From NCBI GenBank assembly GCA_028386065.3, contig JAKUCV010003100.1, forward strand, positions 62,001-126,000: DNA of 64,000 nt. The letters are read 5' to 3'. The stretch's first letter is position 1; the number at the start of each line of letters is the position of its first letter. The notes under the pieces are model-generated. The model saw nothing but the letters and a program-made list of their open reading frames with translations. It searched no databases and had not been told where the DNA came from. The stretch is from Turnera subulata (taxonomy: Eukaryota; Streptophyta; Magnoliopsida; Malpighiales; Passifloraceae). A program made the position numbers and the translations under genes. Positions 25,052 through 33,374 of this stretch are shown here, piece after piece.

Positions 25052-25465
25052 ATGCTGACTATGAGTCTTTCGACGATGCCTATAGACGCTGTCGAGTGCC
25101 TTTCTTTGAGGATCTTCCTCTTGATTTTCCACCTTTCCCAGCTGACATCACTACGATATTTCCTTGATCATTACACCAAATATTTCCTTTATCCATAATT
25201 CAACTGACTCTCTATATTGGGGACAGGTCCCGGCTGCTGAGGCATCTCGACTTTGGACACTGCTCGAGCGGGCGAAGGAGACTTTGACAGCCCAGGCCAT
25301 TCGGATATGTCAGTTGACCACATGTATGAGGGAGGGCGGATGCGCCCATCCCGTGCCATTACCTCGAGACCCTCGTCCCATTTGACCTTTTGTTCCCCCT
25401 GCTCCTCCTCAATCGAGCTCTTGCCCTACTCACCATACGTCGGGTGATTCCGAGGATACCTTTTA
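25052..25465 (+). pseudogene. PMD gene remnant, 3' part
   Basis: Coding-like sequence resumes right after LTR 3 with DYESFDDAYRRCRVPFFED and DLPLDFPPFP. A TGA-containing AT-rich stretch that looks like an intron follows (about 25160-25228, ending in an acceptor ...gacag). A second exon-like block at 25229-25390 encodes TLLERAKETLTAQAIRICQL and RDPRPI, ending in TGA. Base composition and position fit the 3' end of the gene whose 5' part stops at 10960. I cannot assign this C-terminal segment to a named domain. Confidence 0.5.
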
Positions 25466-25922
25466 GGAGCGCTCTCGACCAGTTTGACTGTCCCAAGGCA
25501 AGAAGAGACGGGCTTTTTTTATGTGGTGCATGTATGCCCTAGGTTTTAGACGTATTTACTTTGATGGATTTACTCATTGTTTTGTGTGCATGTGTGCATG
25601 TTCGTTTTCCTATTCGGGAAGTGCAACCATGTATGCAATTTTCGAAAATTACCGAGTCGTACATCTTAGACGTCAAGTTGGTTTAGGTACGGGTTTACTG
25701 GGTTTTCACAAGGTCATAAAATTCCGTGTTCTCATTCATCGAGTAAATCATAAGAAATGACAACGAATGGCATTCTTTAATGAGAATCAGCATGATCCCA
25801 AGTTTCCCCAAATGCCGTTGGCCTTAACATTTGTCTAGGCCGCCCTCTTGGGTTACCAACCTAGCAGAGGTGTCCTAACTTTTGCCTAAGTTTTCCTTTT
25901 GGGTTTTCAACCTAGGGACTGA
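25466..25922 (+). other. 3' flank of the PMD remnant, Tat-like spacer
   Basis: No gene is seen. Phrases such as 'ttgggttaccaacctagcagagg' and 'ttttgggttttcaacctaggg' repeat with variation between 25800 and 25920. With the flank beyond 34930 ('attgagttacctacgtacc') they resemble spacer sequence of Tat-lineage retrotransposons. The last five bases (ACTGA) are the left duplication of the Sirevirus-like element. Confidence 0.4.
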
Positions 25923-26184
25923 TGTTGGAACTAATGCCTCCTTGCTTCTTATAGGTTTTGATATTGACAAACTAATCAAGAAGAAAAAAGAAATGACATC
26001 ATTCAAGAGTAAAGGATCAAAGTAAATGAGCACAAGATTGAAGAGCCAAGAAAGAAGAGTTAGATTCAAAAATTGTACAAGGTATAACACTCAACTCTTC
26101 TAGGACATTGGCTCAAAATAAGATGAATTTTGCTCATGCATCACATAACATAATTCCAAGCATAAAAATGTTTTTCGAGCCATG

Positions 26185-26776
26185 AACATCGATGTTATGG
26201 ATTTAAACATCGATGTTCCTGCCTTTGAACAATTTTTCAAAACAGGCAGAAGGCTCAGAACATCGATGTTGGAATCCCAAATATCGATGTTCTTGGCTTC
26301 AACCATTTTTCCAAAAATTGGCAGTAGGCAAATAACATCGATGTTGGAATCCATAACATCGATGTTCTAAAGACCGTTGCATTGAAAACAATCACAACAA
26401 CGATGTTCTTTGTGTCAACATCGATGTTCTATAATGGTCAGTTTTAATCGTTTTTCACAGAAGCAAAATAACATCGATGTTCTTCAAATTGAATCTTTAA
26501 CTCTTGTTCACAGAAGCAAAATAACATCGATGTTGAAAAACTAAACATCGATGTTCTTCAATGATCAGTTTTCATCTCTTTTTCACGGAAGCAAAATAAC
26601 ATCGATGTTGGTTTTCAAACATCGATGTTCTTCATATGAAGGTTTAAAGGATTTTACACAGAATCAAAATAACATCGATGTTGGGTTTGAAAACATCGAT
26701 GTTTTAGTTATCCTTAGTCCAATAATTCAAATTTACTGGACAAAACATCGATGTTGAGCCTGTAAACATCGATGTT
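26185..26776. repeat. Palindrome array 3 (5' LTR)
   Basis: Nine sites or pairs start at 26185, 26259, 26334, 26396, 26470 (single), 26523, 26598, 26671 and 26744. Within pairs the 12-mers are 20-21 bp apart; successive pairs are mostly 73-75 bp apart. Sequence between pairs is a diverged repeat ('cagaagcaaaata' before, 'cttcaa' after), while the 12-mers stay almost perfect. Confidence 0.95.
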
Positions 26777-26873
26777 ATGGCCGTTATTTCTGACAACTTT
26801 TCATTACCCACTGTGTCTTGTTTAAAGATGTTTTCTTAAGTGGATCCTAAACGGCTATACATGTTTCCAAAGC

Positions 26874-26880
26874 TATAAAT
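26874..26880 (+). promoter_or_regulatory. LTR TATA box
   Basis: TATAAAT lies about 100 bp downstream of the last palindrome. The same element is at 34346-34352 in the 3' LTR. Confidence 0.6.
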
Positions 26881-27453
26881 TATTCATTTACAGCTCTGAT
26901 TACTAACTAATCAACTCTCTACATTCATACTATTCATTTATACATACATTACAAATCTTAATTGAGCCAATATCATTTGAGGATTTGAGAGTTGCCTTTT
27001 AGAGCTTTACTTGTATACTCATATCTGCTCTTTGTGAGAGTTCTTTGCTTGAGTGATTGTATTGCTATACATCTTAAGGGAGGTTAGTTCCCTTGTTGAG
27101 ATTCATAGGAAGAGGGTATATCTTCTTGTGTGAGAAGTCTTGAAGTGAGGTATCTTCAAGCAAGAGTGTTGAGGTTCATGTAACTTGAACTCTCAGGTTT
27201 AGAGTTTCTTGGGACTAGAACTCTAGGTTGTAACGGTTTGTTAAGCACCCGTAAGCTTAACGTAGATAGTGGAATCTTCAAGAGAGTCTCTTGAAGGACT
27301 GGATTAGCCACACAAGTAGTGTGTGTGTGTGAACCAGGATAAATTGCTTGTGTCCTTCAATTATTTCAATTCCGCATTTATTTCCTGCTTATTTCGTATT
27401 AGTATGATAAATGCTATTCACCCCCCTCTAGCGTAGGGCTATTGTTCTAACAA

Positions 27454-27467
27454 TTGGTAGCGAAGCC
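27454..27467 (+). promoter_or_regulatory. Primer-binding site of Sirevirus-like element
   Basis: TTGGTAGCGAAGCC directly follows the LTR CA, resembling the tRNA-Met type copia primer site. Confidence 0.65.
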
Positions 27468-27508
27468 TAACTCTCTGAAAGACCTAACCGTTTGAGAGGA
27501 AATTTTCT

Positions 27509-28803
27509 ATGGCTCCTTAAAGTTATTTGTATGTTGGAATCGCTGAAGGACAATCCACTACCCGTGCACCGTTCTTTGGCGGGACAAATTATGCATATTG
27601 GAAGGAAAGGATGAGAATTTTCATCCAAGCCAATAATTTCGCAGCTTGGCTGGTGATAAAGAATGGTGTTCAAGTTCCAACAAGGACAGAAGCGGGGTAC
27701 AACGAAGATGACATCCAGAGAATCGAAAACCACTCCATGGCAATACACATGCTCCAATGTGCGGTCAATCCAAATGACTATAAAATAATCTCGCGCTGCG
27801 CAACAGCCAAGGAGATGTGGGAATTGCTGGGAATCATCTATGAGGAAACCAACAGCAAGCAAGATGAGACTGTCAATTTTTGTTTCATGGCAAAGGAAGA
27901 ATCTCCGGAAGAGGTAAGTACTTCATATTCGAGTGATGATTATACATTTGAAGAGCTGCGAAATGCATTTAGTGAAGTATATAGTAAATTCATTTCAGTT
28001 TCTAAGGTCAATAAGAACTTAAAGAAACAAATTACAACCTTAGAAAAGGATAATGAGAAATTATCAAATGATAAGGATGAGCTGTCAAGTAAACTTGATA
28101 AGCTTGAAAAAGAAAAGCATGCTCTTAATATGGCTTGCAATGAACTTAATGAGAAGATATCCTCAAATATATGTGCTTGTGTTGAATTGGGAAAAGAGAA
28201 TGAATCTCTTAAGCATCAAGTTGATGATTTGAAGAAAACATTAGAGAAATTTACAAATGGCACAGATGGTCTTAATCTTCTCCTAGGACAACAAAGAAGT
28301 CCAACACAAAAAGAAGGATTAGGTGCATCTCATGTATCAAATGATGTCAAACCTACTGTGCTTAATGCTAAGACACATAAACATGGTTTCTCATCTTCTA
28401 CTCATCATACTAGATCACATGTTCATGACACAAGATCATATACTCATCATAGAAGGTCACATGCTCAAAATGCAAGATCAAATGCAAGTAGTGGAAAATC
28501 TCATTATGCTAAAATGTATGCCTACAATGGTAGGAATAGAGAATCTCATTACACTAAACCTAGGACACACATAGCTCAACCTAGGGAAAATAGGGTTATA
28601 CCTAAGGAAAACAAGTTTACTGGAATGCATAGAAATAATCAAAATGGTAATTACTATCAACCTAGAAGGATGCACAATCCAAATGTCATTTGCCACTATT
28701 GTAACAGAATAGGTCACATTGCCCCGGTATGTTTTACTAGGCATAGACATAGGGCACAAGATAAGGTCTATATTCGGCATGTTTCTAACCATCAAGGACC
28801 CTA
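27509..28803 (+). pseudogene. Sirevirus-like gag with nonsense fourth codon
   Basis: The expected start ATG (27509-27511) is followed by GCT CCT TAA, so translation would stop after three codons. The same frame is then open to 28803. Domains: DUF4219-like FFGGTNYAYWKERMRIFIQ; UBN2-like MLQCAVNPNDYKIISRCATA; a long charged coiled coil (roughly residues 145-240, for example LEKDNEKLSNDKDELSSKLD); a His/Ser-rich linker; and a CCHC knuckle CHYCNRIGHIAPVC. Compared with usual Sirevirus Gag, the UBN2 part is short: it jumps from YEETNSKQDE to TVNFCFMAKEE. Gag forms the virus-like particle. A downstream Met (in KERMRIF) could restart translation. Confidence 0.85.
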
Positions 28804-28915
28804 AAAGATTTGGGTACCAAAATCCCTTTGATTTGTTTTGCAGGTATGCTTGAAGGCATCAAGTGTACTTTGGCACCTTGATTGCGGATGCTCCAAGAAA
28901 ATGACCAAAGAAGCA
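28804..28915 (+). pseudogene. Protease stub
   Basis: After the gag stop the strand reads KIWVPKSL and, near 28872, WHLDCGCSKKMT. This corresponds to the copia protease start (W-x-L-D-S-G-C-S-x-x-M-T) with Ser changed to Cys. The rest of pol is absent, which marks the deletion point. Confidence 0.7.
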
Positions 28916-28980
28916 TCCAAGTTCTTGAATGTGGCCACACTTGTTCAATTTCGGCAGAAGTGCAAGGATTAGAAGATGAT

Positions 28981-29296
28981 AACATCGATGTTCATTCTTG
29001 AAACATCGATGTTCCATGTTTTCCAGCTCACTTGTGTTTTCAACCAGTAGCTGAAAAATATCGATGTTGTGTGGTCAACATCGATGTTCCCATGAGAGCT
29101 GCCAATCCACAAATCGAGCATGCACATCAATGTTTTGTATCAAACATTGATGTTCGGTAAGAACTTTATTTTTCCAGTAGTCTTTAAACATCGATGTTCG
29201 TTTTCTACACATCGATGTTATTCATTCCAAGTTGTTTAAAATTTCTGTCTAGTAGTCAAAAACATCGATATCTCATTCTTGAACATCGTTGTTCTG
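28981..29296. repeat. Palindrome array 4 (internal)
   Basis: Five pairs of AACATCGATGTT or close variants, each with 8-9 bp spacers, start immediately after the pol deletion point. Variants include CACATCAATGTT and AACATCGATATC. Confidence 0.93.
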
Positions 29297-29299
29297 CCT

Positions 29300-29779
29300 T
29301 TGTTGCATTTTCACAGCTTAGAAATAAGTTAACTTTCTCACTTAAGTTAAGAACTTTAGGTAGCATGTTCATGACTAAATGTTTCAGGAAGAATATTCAG
29401 ATTTCTTTCAATTTAAGCTAAGCTAGTAGTTAATGCACAATTGATCAAATTGAGAAACACTAGTTTGCTTTATGAACATTCACATGGAAGAATTTTATGT
29501 CATACACATGCTGAAAACATAAACACTTTTATTGATATCTTACAATCACACGATACAATGACTCTTACATACACTCTATGTTACAATCATACTTGATTAC
29601 ATATTTGACAAAGACACACTTGCATAAAACACATTACACGCTCACACTATCTCATAATATTTCATTAACATATGCTGTAAAGTAAACAGGCTTATGACAA
29701 TGTATTTCTAACGATTTGGAACAGCTGTGACAGTAAAGCTAGTAGAGGTATTAACTATGTTAACCCTAATGCTATCGTT
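29300..29779 (-). other. 3' region of the minus-strand unit
   Basis: No coding potential is seen. A minus-strand AATAAA (29528-29533) lies about 250 bp downstream of the stop of the 203-codon frame and could be its poly(A) signal. Confidence 0.4.
29528..29533 (-). terminator. Candidate poly(A) signal
   Basis: AATAAA on the minus strand, downstream of the ORF at 29780-30391. Confidence 0.35.
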
Positions 29780-30391
29780 TTATGAGAACCACATTCCTCC
29801 AGAATTGTTCTGACCCGAAAGCTCGAACCGGTGCGCTGGTGGAAAACGTAGAGGAATAACTCCGTGGTTTTCTCCAGCCTGCCAGGAAGTCTCTGTTAGA
29901 AGAACCATATTTGGTTTATACTGGTTCTTCAAGTCTCGCAGGGTCCGAATAAAGTCTTGGGAGCGTCTTGTGATCCCTCTGCAGTTCCATACCAGAAGAC
30001 GAACCTTTGGCCAAGTCGGCGGAATGACCCCTACCCGAGGAATGCTCCGAGCTGTCATTGAGATTTGGTAGTGACTGCCCTCGTTCAGAGTTTGATAAGA
30101 CGGCTCCAACAGCAACTCCTGGAACCTGCCAGATATGAAGAACATAGTTGAATTAGCTATACCATAGTAGGATGTTCGAAGGGAATTTTGATCCTCCAAG
30201 AAGATGGTCTCCTCCATAGGGGTGACGAAGAACCGGGTCAAATAGATTTCATTTACGAAGACCAATCGAGGAATCCGTCCAAGTCCCTTTGGCAGTGCCT
30301 CCTCATGCTCATTTATTAAGCTATAGGCCAATCGGTTTCTCCGACCTAAGGAGGCTCCCTCTACAAAGAATACGGAGGATGGGGCAGGCAT
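29780..30391 (-). CDS. Chimeric ORF with C-terminal endonuclease/exonuclease/phosphatase-like segment
   Basis: A 203-codon frame starts MPAPSSVFFVEGASLGRRNR. Residues 1 to about 125 match nothing I recognise. Near residue 130 comes VRLLVWNCRGITRRSQDF, then KPNMVLLTETSWQ and NNSGGMWFS. This is the order of the N-terminal part of the endonuclease domain of plant LINEs and related EEP proteins (WNCRG, P..v.l.ET, SGG.W). The frame ends about 75 residues into that fold, so the catalytic domain is incomplete. It lies antisense inside the Sirevirus-like element where pol should be, with a TATA box about 100 bp upstream. It may be a captured host or LINE fragment that forms its own transcription unit. 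Function is unknown. Confidence 0.55.
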   Translation of the reverse strand: MPAPSSVFFVEGASLGRRNRLAYSLINEHEEALPKGLGRIPRLVFVNEIYLTRFFVTPMEETIFLEDQNSLRTSYYGIANSTMFFISGRFQELLLEPSYQTLNEGSHYQISMTARSIPRVGVIPPTWPKVRLLVWNCRGITRRSQDFIRTLRDLKNQYKPNMVLLTETSWQAGENHGVIPLRFPPAHRFELSGQNNSGGMWFS

Positions 30392-30487
30392 TCTTGTTAT
30401 TGAGGTTTTGTATTTTCTCTCTTTAGTCAGAAATGTTTTCTTTCTTTATTTCTACTCTTCTGATTATTGACTAATCAATGCCTTGCC

Positions 30488-30494
30488 TTTTATA
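30488..30494 (-). promoter_or_regulatory. TATA box of the minus-strand unit
   Basis: The minus strand reads GCTATAAAAGGC, followed by an AG/AT-rich leader and ATG at 30391. The spacing of about 100 bp to the ATG fits a plant promoter. Confidence 0.55.
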
Positions 30495-31198
30495 GCAAAT
30501 TTGTTTACCACTGTTTCATAGCCTGAACCGCACCTATTGCCGGAAAACTACAAAAGGGTGTTCGGTAAATGGAAAAGGCTGACTACTCTACACTTAGGTG
30601 CAAACTGGTTGTGTCCCTTCCAAAGATTACTTCCTTTGAAATTATTGCCACAGCACACACCAATACCCGTCTTACCTTTAATTAAATTCGGGATGCAATT
30701 GTTTATACGTTTCTGAGTCATGTCGATCATGCATTATTTGTGAACTCTGGCTCGTTCCTTTGATGCCTCTATTCATGCATTTATTACAGGCTAACTTTGC
30801 CAATTCATTTATTACTAACCTCTAATTTTCAGATAATCAAGCATCTGCTTTTTGAAAATCCTGGCCTAAATTGCATTATTGATTCATCACGGGATTTACT
30901 GTCTGATTAGTTGGGCATCAGAGGCAACCAAAGTCCAACTGACAAGACAATTTCTCGAACCCGGTGTACTTACGACAAGGAGATACCTCTTCATCCAAGC
31001 AGGATAGAAATCCAAGAAAATATTTCTTGGGGGCAGAAGCTTTCTTACTCCCCTTAAATTTGTCACCCATGTTTTATCTTACTAAAACTAGTGTATTATC
31101 TTTGCTAACTCGAGCACCCGAGGCTCGTCTAACTATGTTTTGCAGGTACTCCTCACTAAGGCCAAAAGACAGGGGGAACAAAAATCTGGTGGAACCAA
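30495..31198. other. Spacer between divergent units
   Basis: No convincing gene. The short open frames on both strands lack recognisable domains. Upstream control sequence for either unit may lie here. Confidence 0.4.
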
Positions 31199-31687
31199 CA
31201 ACATCGATGTTGTTAACATACACATCGATGTTTGATCAATTCGGATTGAAGCAAAATTGGACCAGTAGGCCGGAAAACATCGATGTTTTAAAGTCCAACA
31301 TCGATGTTTAATCAAGAGAACCATCCAGTTTCATCCAGAGAACAATCAAGACATCAATCACAATGAAATAACATCGATGTTGCGTATCACAACATCGATG
31401 TTCAGGTAAGTCTTCAAAACTCTCGCTGAAACATCGATGTTTAGTCATCCAACAACGATGTTTGCACCATTTCATTTAATTTGTCTAAATTTCTGAAGGT
31501 CCAAAACATCGATGTGTTGAGGACCAACATCGATGTTTGAACCGTTGCAGTTTCAAAAATATAGCCATTGAGCTATGCGGGTTTTTCGGCTGACCGTTGA
31601 AAACATCGATGTTATTTTCAGAACATCGATGTTTAGCTGACTGAGCATCATCAAACATCGATGTTTTATAAGCCAACATCGATGTTT
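31199..31687. repeat. Palindrome array 5 (upstream of the 3' ORF)
   Basis: Seven pairs of AACATCGATGTT, nearly all with 9-bp spacers (21 bp start to start), one with 8. Single-base variants include CACATCGATGTT, AACAACGATGTT and AACATCGATGTG. The array ends about 65 bp upstream of a TATA box. Confidence 0.95.
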
Positions 31688-31751
31688 AACGGATATTTTT
31701 CAAAAAAAATAGCCGTTGGAGCGTTGCAACGGCTACTTTTCTGAGCCTTAC

Positions 31752-31757
31752 TATAAA
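31752..31757 (+). promoter_or_regulatory. TATA box of the 3' ORF
   Basis: CTATAAAG lies about 95 bp upstream of the ATG at 31845 and is followed by a C/T-rich leader. The ORF may therefore be transcribed separately from the LTR transcript. Confidence 0.55.
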
Positions 31758-31844
31758 GTCGTGGCCCTGCAAATCTTTTTTTTTTCTCTAGCTTCTCTTT
31801 TACACACTCAAACAACAAATCTCCTTTCATTTCTTCCTCCCATA

Positions 31845-32950
31845 ATGGCTGGTGACAAAAAAAGCTCCAAAGGCAAGCAAGTTGCCCATGAACATCAATC
31901 CAAGAAGAAGGGTGGATCTTCAAGTGCTGCACCTAAATTTTCTGTGCCAAATTCAGAAGTTTGGTTCAGTTCCAAAATTGCGCTCACTCACTATAAATCT
32001 TTCTATGCAAACCGAGCCATCGCTTCTCCTCGGTATCTTCCAGAAGATTACCCACAGAAGAAGCAATTTGCCAACCTTGAACGCCACTTACGGGAATCCC
32101 GTCTCTGGGATTTTGTGACGCGGAAGCACTACCACTTCAATCCGGACTACATCCGCGCTTTCTACACTACCCTTCACCGTGACGGTGATGTCCTCTTTGC
32201 CAGTGTTAATGGGAGACGTTTTCAGGTGACACTGGAGCAGTTCGGATGGATTGTAGGCCTACCTGACCAAGGCGATGACATCGTGACATATGGAGGGGAT
32301 CATTTCCTCACTCTCCGTGAAACCCAGCTGCTGTCTGATCTTTGTTTCACTGAAGTGCGCCGTAATCGCTCAAATCGGCCAACTATTCACTCAATCAACC
32401 CGGAGTACAGAGTGCTTTTCTATTTACTTACTCGGGTGATCAAACCCAGAGCCAGTAATAACACCAACTTCACAATTGAGGACGAAAAAGTCCTGCACGC
32501 CATTATTCACGGAGCTCCGATCAATTGGGCACGATTTGTGCTCATGCACACGGCCGAGCACACTTCCAACAACCATCCTCTTCCCTATGCCTTTTTGGTT
32601 GTGGATATTTGTTTGAGTGCAGGACTGACTCCCTTTGAAGGACCTCAAACTCCTCACTCCAAACTTAGGGCAATTAACGATGCCACTTTTCACACGAGCC
32701 CATCCGAGGAGGTCCCGAGGTCTGCACGAGAAGCAGTTCCTCAACTACTTGCTCTTCCAGCTCCCGCTCCTCAAGCTCCTACCGCTACACTTGACTCGAT
32801 TGCCACCACTCTCCGTAGCTTGGGACGCTCCATTGACAGAATCGACTTGGAGGTACAAAGGCAAGGACATGACCTGCGTGCCTATTTTGCTCATGTCAAC
32901 TATGATCCTCCACCATATCACACAACCTTCCAAGGTTTCAACTTTGAAGG

Positions 32951-32981
<31 letters not shown>

Positions 32982-33065
32982 GATTTTGTCCCAATGGAAG
33001 TGGAGGAGGAAGATGATGAGGAAGAGGGTGCAGATGATGAGGATGACAACAATGATGGGAACTAG
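31845..33065 (+). CDS. Sirevirus extra 3' ORF ('putative plant transposon protein' domain)
   Basis: The ATG at 31845 was chosen because it follows the TATA box and leader; the frame is also open upstream to 31716. The 406-residue product begins with a Lys/Ser-rich segment (MAGDKKSSKGKQVAHEHQSK). A globular domain follows with VWFSSKIALTHYKSFYANR, RESRLWDFVTRKHYHFNPD, VTLEQFGWIVGLPDQG and HAIIHGAPINWARFVLMH, typical of a plant transposon-associated domain common as an extra ORF in plant retroelements. A Pro/Ala linker leads to a very acidic tail of Asp/Glu runs. I see no signal peptide or membrane segment, so an envelope role is not supported. The frame is intact, unlike gag. Function is unknown. 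Confidence 0.75.
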
Positions 33066-33162
33066 GACCATTGTTCTTAACTCTTAATTTATGTTTATGT
33101 GTTATGCTTTGTTTTTCAATTCAATACACTGTTTTGCCTTTGCCATTTCTTTTTGCTATTGA

Positions 33163-33374
33163 CAAAAGGGGGAAATATCACAGAAAGTATATGCACCCGC
33201 TAAGGGGGAATCATAGATGGAATCATAGATTAAAAGAATAAGTATATGCATCAAGCTAGGGGGAATTGAAGTTAGGGGGAATCAAACCTCACTTTGACAG
33301 TTTTTAAACTTGGCATATACTAACTCCTTAGCATATACTTTCAAATTGTTTGTCATTATCAAAAAGGGGGAAAT
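33163..33374 (+). promoter_or_regulatory. Multiple polypurine tracts
   Basis: AAAAGGGGGAAA or GGGGGAA tracts occur near 33165, 33200, 33256, 33273 and 33362, the last directly before the 3' LTR. Repeated polypurine tracts are a known feature of Sireviruses. Confidence 0.8.

Larger units (their letters stand above)
25923..27452 (+). repeat. 5' LTR of Sirevirus-like element
   Basis: 1,530 bp. It carries palindrome array 3 at 26185-26776 and a TATA box at 26874-26880. Against the 3' LTR it has a loss of about 20 bp inside the array (one palindrome plus spacer near 26470) and scattered substitutions. Confidence 0.92.

Noticed and set aside
10956..25056. Target duplication around the three-LTR composite
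   Set aside because: Flanks AGGCC and ATGCT do not match, so no simple single-insertion event is supported.
31845..33065. Envelope protein of the Sirevirus-like element
   Set aside because: No signal peptide or membrane segment is visible; the domain looks like the plant transposon-associated family with an acidic tail.
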